Shown one piece after another: positions 37,694 through 47,198 of a stretch of DNA of 64,000 bases. The position numbers and the translations under genes are program-made. The stretch is from the NCBI GenBank assembly GCA_910576335.1, contig CAJTIU010000002.1, positions 237,482 through 301,481 of the forward strand, in the 5' to 3' direction. The notes under the pieces were generated by a model. That model was not told where the DNA came from and made no database searches. It was given only the letters and a program-made list of their open reading frames with translations. Each line of letters starts with the position of its first letter. Within the stretch, counting starts at the first letter, position 1. This stretch comes from Lachnospiraceae bacterium. GTDB taxonomy: Bacteria > Bacillota > Clostridia > Lachnospirales > Lachnospiraceae.

Positions 37694-39010
37694 TCAAAAA
37701 TTATAACTATGGATAATTACAGGTTTAAAAATTCTTTCTTTGCCACAATTATCGCATACTACTCCAAACCACCTTTTTGTGAAGCTACGTCCACCGCAAT
37801 ACCAACATACTCCTTGCCTGCATTTTTCTTCAATTGCCTTTGCGAAAGGCGAGTCAAGAATACTTTTTCCATCTGTTTTTATCCCCTTTCTAAACTGCAG
37901 CAAAATGTAGTCTATCACTTTTTCTTTATACTCCTCTGAGCATTCTATATCTTTCAGTAAATAGTTCTTATTTATCAAATCCACATCCCCATTAAAATTT
38001 GAGGGCAGCTTTAAGTATGAACACCTTAGATAAGGAAGAAAATAATCAGTATTTTCTTTGACTATCGCCTTATGACATTCAAAAGCCTCTTTTAATATCA
38101 CATTCTTTTGAAATACAATTTCATCATTTATTCGTCCCTTACAAATAGGTAGGGTTATTTTCGAGCATAGATCTGTCAAAACCATCTTACCTATTCCGCC
38201 TCCGCAGATATATGTATCCACTATGGGAAATTCTTTTGATATTTTGAGTTCACCTATCCTATCCCCACAAATACACACAGGAATCTTAAGCTGCCTCCCG
38301 GGTAATATCAGTTTATCTATACCCCATTCACAAATACTACAATTAAATACAGGCTGAGTTTCTGATAATATTAATTCACCTATACTTCTGCAAATACTAT
38401 GATTAATCACAATCTGTGTTTCCGGAAGAATCAGTTTACCTATATACTCTTCACAGATATGCGTATTAATTTCCGCAAACGTCTTCGGTAATATTAACTC
38501 ATGTATCCTGCCTCCACAAATACATGAATCTATCTTTGTATATGTCTCAGGCAATATTAATTTCTCAATATCTGCATCAAATGCATATTCATTTATCTTT
38601 ACTACACCATTGGGAACGCTTATTATTTTGCTTTTCCCATTATATTTCAGCAGCACTCCGTTTCTTATATCAAAATACTGTAAATCCCTCAAAGCATCAT
38701 ATGCATGATTGGCCTCTGAATCATTGGGCACTGCTTCCAATATCTTTTCGACTATTGATATTGCTGCACTATAATCATGTGCATTCATATACTTATTTAA
38801 GAGCTGTTTCCACTGCCATACATCTTCTTCAGATCCTGTCTGTCTTGTCTGAACCGTTCCTTGGATAGAAACGGTTCCTTTTATTTCCTGTACCTTCTCC
38901 CGCATCCGCTCCATGGAATGCTTCATACCACAACAATCACATGTGGCTGTCTTACCCCCTGCATCAATGCTCAGGCTCCCACCACACACATCACATGTCA
39001 ATACAGACAT
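37694..39010 (-). CDS. Zinc-ribbon protein with an unusual Cys-containing solenoid
   Basis: 438-aa cytoplasmic protein. An N-terminal CDVCGG...CDCCG zinc ribbon is followed by a TPR-like pair (about 65-105). At about residues 105-290 lies a repeat related to LRR_5 with a roughly 22-residue period, in which LILPET alternates with ICGGRI-type segments, giving a Cys in nearly every turn. A C-terminal second zinc ribbon has CWYCGG...CDNCG. ATG 39010 has GGAGGTG 8 nt upstream; a TTG-started extension to 39028 is unlikely. It starts 22 bp after the SPFH gene, so they probably work together. Function unknown. Confidence 0.75.
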   Translation of the reverse strand: MSVLTCDVCGGSLSIDAGGKTATCDCCGMKHSMERMREKVQEIKGTVSIQGTVQTRQTGSEEDVWQWKQLLNKYMNAHDYSAAISIVEKILEAVPNDSEANHAYDALRDLQYFDIRNGVLLKYNGKSKIISVPNGVVKINEYAFDADIEKLILPETYTKIDSCICGGRIHELILPKTFAEINTHICEEYIGKLILPETQIVINHSICRSIGELILSETQPVFNCSICEWGIDKLILPGRQLKIPVCICGDRIGELKISKEFPIVDTYICGGGIGKMVLTDLCSKITLPICKGRINDEIVFQKNVILKEAFECHKAIVKENTDYFLPYLRCSYLKLPSNFNGDVDLINKNYLLKDIECSEEYKEKVIDYILLQFRKGIKTDGKSILDSPFAKAIEEKCRQGVCWYCGGRSFTKRWFGVVCDNCGKERIFKPVIIHSYNF

Positions 39011-39032
39011 AATTGCCGACACCTCCAACTGC

Positions 39033-40190
39033 CTACATTCTGCTTAGTACTTCCTTCATCTTTTCATCATACATTTCCTTTGGAATCAGTCCAAGATCAA
39101 GCATTTCCTTTAGCTTCGCAAGTATCTTTACCGGGTCTTCCCCTGCATGAACCTTCTGCTCTTCTGCTATCTGCTCATGATATTTCTCCCCGTTTCCGGA
39201 AACAGCCTTTCTCAGACTCATTGGTCCATTGGAAAAATGTGCCTTTGCTACAGGCTCCATGTTTTCTCTTATCATGTCTCCAAGTGTCAGTGCTACAGGA
39301 GCCTGTGCAAGCATATTCATCGGGTTTTGAGCACTTCCCGGATTACCTGCATACAGCTTTGATGTCTCTGCAAGCTGTTCGTCAGCCCAATTATAGCCTT
39401 CGATCTGTCTGCTTTTCGCCCTTCCATCTGCCCTAATCGTCGCCGCCTTGGCATCTCCCTCTGCTTCCATAGATTTTAACTGTTTTCCGTATTGGGCTTT
39501 TTGAAGCTCCTGCTGCCCCTGCATGATAACCTGATACTGATCATCGGGAATATTAATCGTTCCGATAATAAAATTATACAGTTCCACTCCTACATCATTG
39601 AAAGTCTCCTGCAGCCTTTCCTTTACGGCCAGGGAAAAATCATGGAGATGAAGTTCCAAAGCAAGAAAATCCATCTTCGGATCTCTCATTACATTTGCGA
39701 GATACTCTTTTACTTTTGCAGAAACATTTTCACGGAAGAAATTCAGGCATGCTTCTGCTGTTAACTCTGATTCTGTCCCGACTATTTTCCATAGCAGTTC
39801 GCGGGGATTCACAACCCGCAGCCCAAGTGTTCCGCATGCTCCTATTTCAAGAAGTATATGAAACTTGTTATCCATTACCCTTGTCTTACTCATGGTTCCC
39901 CATTTATAATTCAAGGCGATTGCCTTATTGACAAAATAAACTTCACACTGGAATGGGGATTCTCCGCCAAATGGCAGATTGATAACTTTATTCAGCAATG
40001 GAATATTTTTTGTGTGCAGCGTATATTTTCCAGGTCTGAACACATCCAACATTCGTCCGTTTTTAAAAAAGACTGCCTCCTGTGATTCATGCACCACTAA
40101 CTGAGACATGGTATTAAATTCCGTATTCGGATATCTATAGATTAGTATGTCGCGGCTGCCTTCGTATTTTATAACATCTATTAATGCCAT
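39033..40190 (-). CDS. SPFH-domain (virion core/YdjI-like) protein with C-terminal SHOCT-like motif
   Basis: 385 aa. The SPFH/band-7 domain spans about residues 30-260 (SQEAVFFKNGRMLDVFRPGKY; TINIPDD), and a charged helical part rich in KAQYGKQLKSMEAEGDAKAA follows, typical of SPFH coiled coils. The last about 35 residues (LAKLKEMLDLGLIPKEMYDE) form a SHOCT-like oligomerisation motif. No signal peptide or transmembrane helix is seen. Relatives such as YdjI of B. subtilis form membrane-associated scaffolds in envelope stress. A GTG-started extension to 40211 is possible. It pairs with the zinc-ribbon gene downstream. Confidence 0.88.
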   Translation of the reverse strand: MALIDVIKYEGSRDILIYRYPNTEFNTMSQLVVHESQEAVFFKNGRMLDVFRPGKYTLHTKNIPLLNKVINLPFGGESPFQCEVYFVNKAIALNYKWGTMSKTRVMDNKFHILLEIGACGTLGLRVVNPRELLWKIVGTESELTAEACLNFFRENVSAKVKEYLANVMRDPKMDFLALELHLHDFSLAVKERLQETFNDVGVELYNFIIGTINIPDDQYQVIMQGQQELQKAQYGKQLKSMEAEGDAKAATIRADGRAKSRQIEGYNWADEQLAETSKLYAGNPGSAQNPMNMLAQAPVALTLGDMIRENMEPVAKAHFSNGPMSLRKAVSGNGEKYHEQIAEEQKVHAGEDPVKILAKLKEMLDLGLIPKEMYDEKMKEVLSRM

Positions 40191-40229
40191 ATTCCTCCTG
40201 CTCTTTCTCACACAAACATGTGGCCTGCC

Positions 40230-40275
40230 CTATTACATCATTGTGTTAGCCGTAAGCTACACAATGATGTAATAG
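40230..40275. terminator. Long hairpin between the small secreted protein and the SPFH gene
   Basis: CTATTACATCATTGTGTTAG pairs with CTACACAATGATGTAATAG around a 7-nt loop, with one bulged base. It lies 20 bp beyond the stop of the gene at 40297. The T-rich run lies on the plus-strand side, so minus-strand termination is uncertain. Confidence 0.5.
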
Positions 40276-40296
40276 CCTTTTTATTGCCTTTTCCCT

Positions 40297-41169
40297 CTAT
40301 TTCCACCTAAAAGTATAGTAACCAGAAGTTTCTGCTGAAAAAAACTTAATGTAATAAGTCCCTTTTGGTAATGTCACTGTAATCTTATCTCTTCCTTCTA
40401 TCTCCCACCAACTGGCTTCGTCATCAGAAAGGAGTTTCCCCTTTTCATTTATTCCTTTATATTTTTTTCCTTTTTTTACATATAGCTGGACATTCAGACT
40501 CCCTGTAAAATCTCCGCCTTTTAGCTTTGACTGAACAGAAATATTTATTTTCGATTTCTGTGGAAGATTTATCTTATAGGCATGCATCAATTCATTATAA
40601 AAAAGCAGGTTTTTAGCCGTGACTCCTTTCTTTAATGTTGGAGCACTGTCTAACCATTTTCCTTTTTTACTCAATTTCCCTACCGCTGTAAACGCATAGC
40701 GGATCTTATATTTCTGCTCGCTTTCTACTGCCAGATAATACGTGCCCTTCTTCACTGCTGCTGAAAATACAATATCCTTTTTTCCATTCTCATCATAATT
40801 ATCAAAGCTTTCCATTTCCTTTTTTGAAGAATTTAGCAACGTCACGCGCGTATAATTGTTCTGTCCTTCATCAAAATTCAGAACGTTTTCTAAATACGAG
40901 TAATATTCATCTTCTTTAGGGAGTTTGTATGTCTTTGTATTTACTATGATATAGCCCTTCTTTGGAACTTTAATCTTGTAGTACACCTTGCCATAGCTTT
41001 TTAAATCGTCAACCATTCCGTCCTTATCTGTGTCTTCGTATACTCCCCCTGTTCCGGTTATCCACTTTTTGTTTTTCATAGTGGCATCCGCTGCAAATAC
41101 ACTAACCCCCATTAATAATGTACAGAGCAATGTCAATACAACACCTATCCATATTTTCCTATTTTTCAT
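40297..41169 (-). CDS. Small secreted PPC-like beta-domain protein
   Basis: 290 aa. The signal peptide ends near VFAADA. The mature part looks like two beta-sandwich domains of the pre-peptidase C-terminal type: KVYYKIKVPKKGYIIVNT with AVKKGTYYLAVE in the first (about 55-165), and MHAYKINLPQKSKINISV with TLPKGTYYIKFF in the second (about 185-290). Such domains are non-catalytic modules on secreted proteins. It stands alone between the giant M23 protein and the SPFH gene. Function unknown. Confidence 0.78.
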   Translation of the reverse strand: MKNRKIWIGVVLTLLCTLLMGVSVFAADATMKNKKWITGTGGVYEDTDKDGMVDDLKSYGKVYYKIKVPKKGYIIVNTKTYKLPKEDEYYSYLENVLNFDEGQNNYTRVTLLNSSKKEMESFDNYDENGKKDIVFSAAVKKGTYYLAVESEQKYKIRYAFTAVGKLSKKGKWLDSAPTLKKGVTAKNLLFYNELMHAYKINLPQKSKINISVQSKLKGGDFTGSLNVQLYVKKGKKYKGINEKGKLLSDDEASWWEIEGRDKITVTLPKGTYYIKFFSAETSGYYTFRWK

Positions 41170-41301
41170 TTTCCCTCTGCCTCCTTGTCATTTCCTTTTT
41201 TACTTTTCTTTTGGCAAGGTTACCGTCTGCAACGCTGTCTGCAAACGGTAACACTGCATCTCATTTCACTACACTACATCCCCATAACTTCTGCAAAAAC
41301 T

Positions 41302-44300
41302 CTATTTCACTGTCACCTTCTTCTTCGAAGACCAGCCAGAATAATACTTCGTCCCATTCACAGACTTATACGTTCTGATCTGGAAATAATACCTTTTCCT
41401 CGAATTAAGCCTTGTGATCTTTCTGGACACCTTCTTACTGGACTTAACCCAAACCGTCTTAGCTCCTTTCATGGAAGACTTTTTGGAATATCGGATCTGA
41501 TAGCCGCTCACCTGCTGAGTCTGTTTCTTCCACTTAACTGTTACAGACCGTTTCCCTGCATTCAGCTTAGAGAGCTTCGTCTTCGGAGGGTTAATCCGAA
41601 AGCTCTTCGTCACACTTCCCGAATAATTGCCTTTACCGGATACAGTAATACCGTGAGTTCCCACATTCTTTCTGTTTCCTGTATAACTCACCTGATAGTC
41701 CCTGTTCTGCACAAGCCCTTTTCTGTCCGCATTTCTTACAAAGATTTCAGGAGTAACTGTGCGCTTATTATATGTGAAAGTACTGGTATAAAGTATCACA
41801 CTTGATGGGGAAATCTTTTGCGGGCTTACTGTGAATTTTTTTACAATCTCACCGGAGTAATTCCCGATGCCAGATACAGTAATACTGTATGTCCCTGCAT
41901 TCGTCCGCCCTGTGGCATAGGTTATCTGATAATCCGTATCTTTTACCAGGCTATTGCCTGCACTGTTTTTGACGGTTACCTTCGGAGTAATGGCTTGACC
42001 GCTGTATACAAAGTGGTCTGCCGATAACGTCACTCCCGAATCTGAAATCATCTGGGGGCTGATCAGAAATCCCTGCTCATACACTCCGTCATAATTTCCG
42101 GTTCCTTCTATCCGCACCTTTCCGGTTCCGGCATTTATATGATCCTCATAAGTGACTGTATAATCCGTTCCCGCAGTCAGCTGAAGATCACCATCCATTA
42201 CTATAACTTCCGGCTCAAACGCCTCTCCGGTGTACACGTACTCCCCGGCAGATATCTCAATCTTTCTGGCGGCAATATTCCGTTTTACGACCTCACCTGT
42301 GGAGATATCCCACGGAACCCATTCAATCGAACCGCCATAGCCTTTCAGCTTATCCAGTGTCCATGTATTGTCGCTTGCCGGGTAATATGCTTTTGCCGTA
42401 ACCTCTGTAAACGCATCCTCTGCGATCTCCGGTACATTACCGAAGAAATGGATTTCCGTCAGATCCATACAGTAAGCAAATGCCTCACTTCCAATTGATG
42501 TCACACCTGCTTTGATCTCGATTTCTGTCAAGTCGCTTTCCTTGTATTCCCCGTCTGCAATCTCTGTCTGCCCTTCAGATGCCTGGGGCTTAATGGTGAA
42601 TTCCGCTTCCTTGTATCCGGTATACCGACCTCCTCCTGCAAATACAGAGACAACCGCTGTTCCGGGGTTTATATTATTCCGGTAGAATACGACATACTCA
42701 TTCTGTGGCAATTGTTCACCATTGTAGAATACCGATACCTCCGGCTCCTTTGCCTGCCCATTATATACAAATGACTTGCCGGAAAGGGTTATGCTGCACT
42801 CTGACATATCAATAACAGCTTCCTCCTGAGCCGTGACAGTGATCCTAACCTTTGTCTCAGCCTTTTTATAGTTGTCACTCTCCGGCACTGTCACGGTAAG
42901 ATAGGTGGTTCCGGGTGAAATGCCTGATACTTTTCCATCTTCTGATACGGAAGCTATGCTTTCATCATCCGAGCTGAACAGCACTCCTTCCACACTGGCG
43001 CTAATTGACAGCTTCGCTGCCTGACCAACCTTGATTTCCTCTTTGGAAATACTGCACTGCAGATCCGGCACAGCCTTTTTCACAGTCAGGGTAATAACCT
43101 TTTCCGTCTTTTTGTATTGTGCTGTTGCCGAGGCAGTAACCCGGAGCTGTGTAGTTCCTGCACCCTTGATGGTAACCTTTCCCTGTTCGGAAATAACTGC
43201 AACTGCTTCATTACCAGACTGATATGTAAGCTTACCGTCACCGGCTGTCAGCTCTGCATCAAGGGAAAAGTCTTCGTCTCCAAAGGTTTTTTCATATCTG
43301 TTCTGTCCGCTGATCTCCTGTTCTTTCTTTTCGCTTCCGACTATTACAGTACAGGATGCTTTTATATTACTTCCGTCCCGGGCCGCTGCTTCGATCACCG
43401 CCGTGCCCGGTGCGATAGCTGTAACCGTTCCGTCCTGGTCAACTGACGCAATCTTTTCATCAGAGCTCTTCCACTTTACCGACTTGTCCGTGGCATTTTT
43501 AGGCAGTACTGCTGCCGTTAATTCTGCTGTTTCACCTGCCTCAAGAGCCAGTTCGCTTTCGTTCAGTGTAATATCCGTAACGGATATGATTTCTCCTTCT
43601 TTTCTGATTTCAATCTTTGTCCCGGAGATCTCACTGTCATTCGCATTCTCTGCTGCTGCATATGCATAGACAACCGCATCCTCTTCCACCACGATCGGTG
43701 AGGAATATACCTGGAATGCTTCTTTATCCTGATAATAGATCTCCTGCTCCTCTGGCGGTATCTCTGTCTTACTGTAATAAATGGTCGCCTTCGGTGTATC
43801 GCTTGACAGGAACACCTTTTGCTTATCACTATAAACACCTGAAGTCACACTGAATTCAGGCTCCTTTGCCGTCTTCTTGAATTTTGCCACAGGCTGTACG
43901 GTCATATTACCTGTCACATACTGTTCTGCACCTTCACTGCTCCATCCCGAGAAGACTCTGATGTCATCCGGAGCACCCAGATCTTCTGGAACCTCTGCCT
44001 TTTCCCCATATGCAACCTTCTGCTCACTGATAACATCTCCGTTCCAGTCTACAAAGGTCACTATATATTCCGTATCAGCATAAGAAGCTGTCACGATCAT
44101 GTTCTGGGTCACTACAGAAACTTCCTGTTTGTCCTTGTCAATCCATTTTTTAAAGATCTGGCCGGCTTTTACCGGAATCTCATCAAGAGACAGCCTGTCT
44201 CCATATGCAAACTGTTTTACAGCCAGATCGGTATTATCCCAGTCTACAAAAATAACCGTACAAGTCTGCTTTCTGTATTGCGGTATCACGACCATATTGG

Positions 44301-47163
44301 AATGGATGTTTTTGAGACCTGTGTCCCATCCGATGAATTCATATCCTTCCTTTTCCGGTGCATCTGGTGCCTCAGCATTCCCGCCTTCTACCACATTCTG
44401 CTCACTGATGGTATTCCCCTCTTCATCTGCGAACTCCACAGAATAAACCGGCTTCGGTGCTTCAATGGTTCCAATATTCATGTAATTTGTCGAGCCTTCT
44501 ATTCCCAGCGTCACCACAAAATCTCCGGTCTCAACAGATGGTTCTTCCTTTGTTATGAATGTGAAGCTGTAATTTCCATTTTCATCAAGAGCCGTCTGAC
44601 CGGCATACTCAATCTGACTGGCTGTGGGATCCTCATTTTTCCCCTTATAGACTAATAGTGTGGCTCTTTTTCCGCTGACTCCTTCTACCTTTCCTTCAAT
44701 CTTTCTCTCAGTCCCCTGGGTATCCTCCAGAGTTGATGTCGTTTCAAAGACTGTGGAATTTCCTTCCTTGTTAATATCCGCGCGGTACCAGGAATTCTCG
44801 CCGATACCGTTATATACAACGATTCCGTCTTCCACGGTAGAATGTGCCTTCAGCTGTGAAAAAGACTGGTTGTACTCCCATTCTCCCGGATAGTCCTGGC
44901 TGTCCGCGTATGCGCTTGTATAGGCATAGATCGTTTTCCCGTTATTCAGATTCTGGTATTTGTATCTCTTATAGTTGTAACATGGAACCTCTGTGGAAAT
45001 GCTTTTAAACCGGTATGCGGTGCGCGTTTCCACTTTTCTGCTGTCACTGGCTGTCACAGCCGTCCCCTGCCAGCTGCTGTAATTTGACGGCCAGTATGTA
45101 TAATCATAATATTCCTGTCTTGTCCTGCAGCGGTACAGTGTATGGGTCGGCTGACCGGTTCCGCCCTGTCCATTTCCTGTCCCGTCAAATTCAAAATACC
45201 AGTACTTATTTTTCCAATAAATTCTTCCCTTTGCGGAATCCATTCTTGTATATCCGGGTCCGTAATTAACCCCTTTACAGGTTCCCCATGCTTCCTCCCA
45301 GTACATTCCTCCGCTGCCGCAGTTGGAACAAGGAGTGGAATAAGGATCCCTGGTTCCGCATGCAGGACATACGAATGTATAATATCGGTATCCTATACAT
45401 GTTTCCACCTGGGTTAAGGCATTACCGTAAAGGGGATCTACCCAGAATTCTGTCCAGCCGCCATATCCGGTATAAGTTCCTGTCGCCTTAACACCCTCAT
45501 AGACATATCCAGCCGGTGTTCCCGGTTTTGATACGGCTCTTACCGTCTTCTTATCCTTATATCTGTATTCTGTCCTGGATTCTGTAAGATACTCCTCACC
45601 GGAGGGCGTAGGATTGGCGCTCCAGTCTGACCATGACTTTCCTGTATCAATCTTTCCTGTCACAGCCTTTGATTTTGGTGTCCCGGTAGTATTATCATCA
45701 ACGACTCCGACCATGGATACTTCTACGGTTGATGCTACACCTGAATATAACACGAAGATATCCTTTTTCAGTTCCCCTGACGAGGGCAGGCTGATCGCGT
45801 CTGTTTCAGAGGCAACCATTTTTCCACCCTTTGTCTTCAATGTGGTCACAATCTTTCCTTTTGTAAATGTGTTAGGAAAATTGCTCATCTGGATAGAAAT
45901 ATCATATCCTGTCGCCTCATCGTTCCGCTTCGCCGAAAGGATTTTGGTTATAATAGGAAGATCTACATTTTCCCATACATAGACAGCCTTAATAGTGAGT
46001 GCACTTTTTACACATTTGTAGTCCTCTGAACTCCAACCAGTGAAAATATACCCATCCTTCACCGGAACATCGGCTGGCGCCTGCGCTTCTTTACCGTGCT
46101 CAATTCTCTGGACTTTTCCAATTGTATTCCCTGCATAGTCTGTAAATGTGACGGAGTAGGTCTTGATTTTGTACTGGGCTGTGATGGTTGTATCTCCTTT
46201 TAAGGCCTTTCCTTCATCACTCCATCCCTCGAAGGTATACCCTTCCCTTGACAGAGCGCCCGGCTTTGTACCGCTTCCTCCCCACTTGACACTTTGAGTG
46301 CTCAGTACGGTTCCATCCCAGTCAACATACTTTACTGTGATGTTTTTGTGGACAGTCCCGTTTCCGGAAGCCGTGGCTGAACTGGAGCCAGAAGAGTTCC
46401 GGGCTGCTACCCGAATCTGGTATGTGCCAGGATTACGAACATCAAAGGATGCACTGGTTCCACCGACCGATTTACTCTGGTTGAACGCACTATTCGTGGT
46501 ACATATAAGGTTCACCTGATAATCAGCTGCACCCGATACCGCCGGCCAGCTCGCCGAGATCGCATCACCGATACCCACATCACTGCTTCCCAGTGATACA
46601 TACGAGGGTGCATTTGGTTTTTCATTCAGAGAATATATATAATTCTCGTACTCTGGATTTACAAAATTCTCATAATAGGGTCCTCTGGATATTGCAAAAT
46701 GAAGATGCGGGCCTGTTGCATTCCCTGTACTGCCGACTCTTCCGACCTGCTGCCCGGTTTTAATATATGCTCCCTTATAGACATAAGCCGGAATGCTTCC
46801 ACTCTGCATATGCGGATACTGATAATACCTTCCGTCATCACCACGTATGACAATTCCTGTCCCAAATCCATAGCAGCACGTAGGAAAAGAATTTGACCAA
46901 TGGTAAGTATTGTGCGAACATTTAAACACATTCGTTACTGTTCCAGAGGTTGCCGCTACTACCGCAGCCCCATTAATAGATGAATCATTAATATCAATCC
47001 CCGTATGCCATGACGAATATCCCTGCGACTTGCCCGTATGACCTGGCACAGGCCACAATAATTGTCCTGCAGCCTCTGCTGATATTCCCATTCCTAATGC
47101 TCCCATCCCTGCAAATAATACTGCAAGAATAAGCATAATTTTTATTTTTGGTTTTTTTCTCAT
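41302..47163 (-). CDS. Giant secreted M23 metallopeptidase with InlB-like, Ig and FN3 modules
   Basis: 1953 aa. The signal peptide is followed by a LytM/M23 domain (about 36-160) with zinc ligands His53 and Asp57 (HTGID) and the HLH motif at 153-155, predicting a peptidoglycan endopeptidase. Then come an FN3-like domain, two InlB B-repeats (VKYVDWDGTVL; GYTFEGWS), a region with a CPACG...CSNCG zinc-ribbon-like motif (about 596-613), three or more further InlB repeats (about 930-1130), Big2-like Ig domains (about 1200-1450), an LRR_5 fragment, three YDG-type repeats and a C-terminal FN3 with basic tail. It starts 35 bp after the LRR/Ig gene upstream, so it is probably cotranscribed. Confidence 0.9.
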   Translation of the reverse strand: MRKKPKIKIMLILAVLFAGMGALGMGISAEAAGQLLWPVPGHTGKSQGYSSWHTGIDINDSSINGAAVVAATSGTVTNVFKCSHNTYHWSNSFPTCCYGFGTGIVIRGDDGRYYQYPHMQSGSIPAYVYKGAYIKTGQQVGRVGSTGNATGPHLHFAISRGPYYENFVNPEYENYIYSLNEKPNAPSYVSLGSSDVGIGDAISASWPAVSGAADYQVNLICTTNSAFNQSKSVGGTSASFDVRNPGTYQIRVAARNSSGSSSATASGNGTVHKNITVKYVDWDGTVLSTQSVKWGGSGTKPGALSREGYTFEGWSDEGKALKGDTTITAQYKIKTYSVTFTDYAGNTIGKVQRIEHGKEAQAPADVPVKDGYIFTGWSSEDYKCVKSALTIKAVYVWENVDLPIITKILSAKRNDEATGYDISIQMSNFPNTFTKGKIVTTLKTKGGKMVASETDAISLPSSGELKKDIFVLYSGVASTVEVSMVGVVDDNTTGTPKSKAVTGKIDTGKSWSDWSANPTPSGEEYLTESRTEYRYKDKKTVRAVSKPGTPAGYVYEGVKATGTYTGYGGWTEFWVDPLYGNALTQVETCIGYRYYTFVCPACGTRDPYSTPCSNCGSGGMYWEEAWGTCKGVNYGPGYTRMDSAKGRIYWKNKYWYFEFDGTGNGQGGTGQPTHTLYRCRTRQEYYDYTYWPSNYSSWQGTAVTASDSRKVETRTAYRFKSISTEVPCYNYKRYKYQNLNNGKTIYAYTSAYADSQDYPGEWEYNQSFSQLKAHSTVEDGIVVYNGIGENSWYRADINKEGNSTVFETTSTLEDTQGTERKIEGKVEGVSGKRATLLVYKGKNEDPTASQIEYAGQTALDENGNYSFTFITKEEPSVETGDFVVTLGIEGSTNYMNIGTIEAPKPVYSVEFADEEGNTISEQNVVEGGNAEAPDAPEKEGYEFIGWDTGLKNIHSNMVVIPQYRKQTCTVIFVDWDNTDLAVKQFAYGDRLSLDEIPVKAGQIFKKWIDKDKQEVSVVTQNMIVTASYADTEYIVTFVDWNGDVISEQKVAYGEKAEVPEDLGAPDDIRVFSGWSSEGAEQYVTGNMTVQPVAKFKKTAKEPEFSVTSGVYSDKQKVFLSSDTPKATIYYSKTEIPPEEQEIYYQDKEAFQVYSSPIVVEEDAVVYAYAAAENANDSEISGTKIEIRKEGEIISVTDITLNESELALEAGETAELTAAVLPKNATDKSVKWKSSDEKIASVDQDGTVTAIAPGTAVIEAAARDGSNIKASCTVIVGSEKKEQEISGQNRYEKTFGDEDFSLDAELTAGDGKLTYQSGNEAVAVISEQGKVTIKGAGTTQLRVTASATAQYKKTEKVITLTVKKAVPDLQCSISKEEIKVGQAAKLSISASVEGVLFSSDDESIASVSEDGKVSGISPGTTYLTVTVPESDNYKKAETKVRITVTAQEEAVIDMSECSITLSGKSFVYNGQAKEPEVSVFYNGEQLPQNEYVVFYRNNINPGTAVVSVFAGGGRYTGYKEAEFTIKPQASEGQTEIADGEYKESDLTEIEIKAGVTSIGSEAFAYCMDLTEIHFFGNVPEIAEDAFTEVTAKAYYPASDNTWTLDKLKGYGGSIEWVPWDISTGEVVKRNIAARKIEISAGEYVYTGEAFEPEVIVMDGDLQLTAGTDYTVTYEDHINAGTGKVRIEGTGNYDGVYEQGFLISPQMISDSGVTLSADHFVYSGQAITPKVTVKNSAGNSLVKDTDYQITYATGRTNAGTYSITVSGIGNYSGEIVKKFTVSPQKISPSSVILYTSTFTYNKRTVTPEIFVRNADRKGLVQNRDYQVSYTGNRKNVGTHGITVSGKGNYSGSVTKSFRINPPKTKLSKLNAGKRSVTVKWKKQTQQVSGYQIRYSKKSSMKGAKTVWVKSSKKVSRKITRLNSRKRYYFQIRTYKSVNGTKYYSGWSSKKKVTVK

Positions 47164-47198
47164 TCTAATCTTTATCCCCCTTTCCTACTTGATCATAG

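Noticed and set aside
34544-47163. CHAP and M23 proteins as phage endolysins
   Set aside because: Both have Sec signal peptides and long Ig/FN3/LRR regions typical of host-encoded secreted cell-wall enzymes; no holin is nearby.
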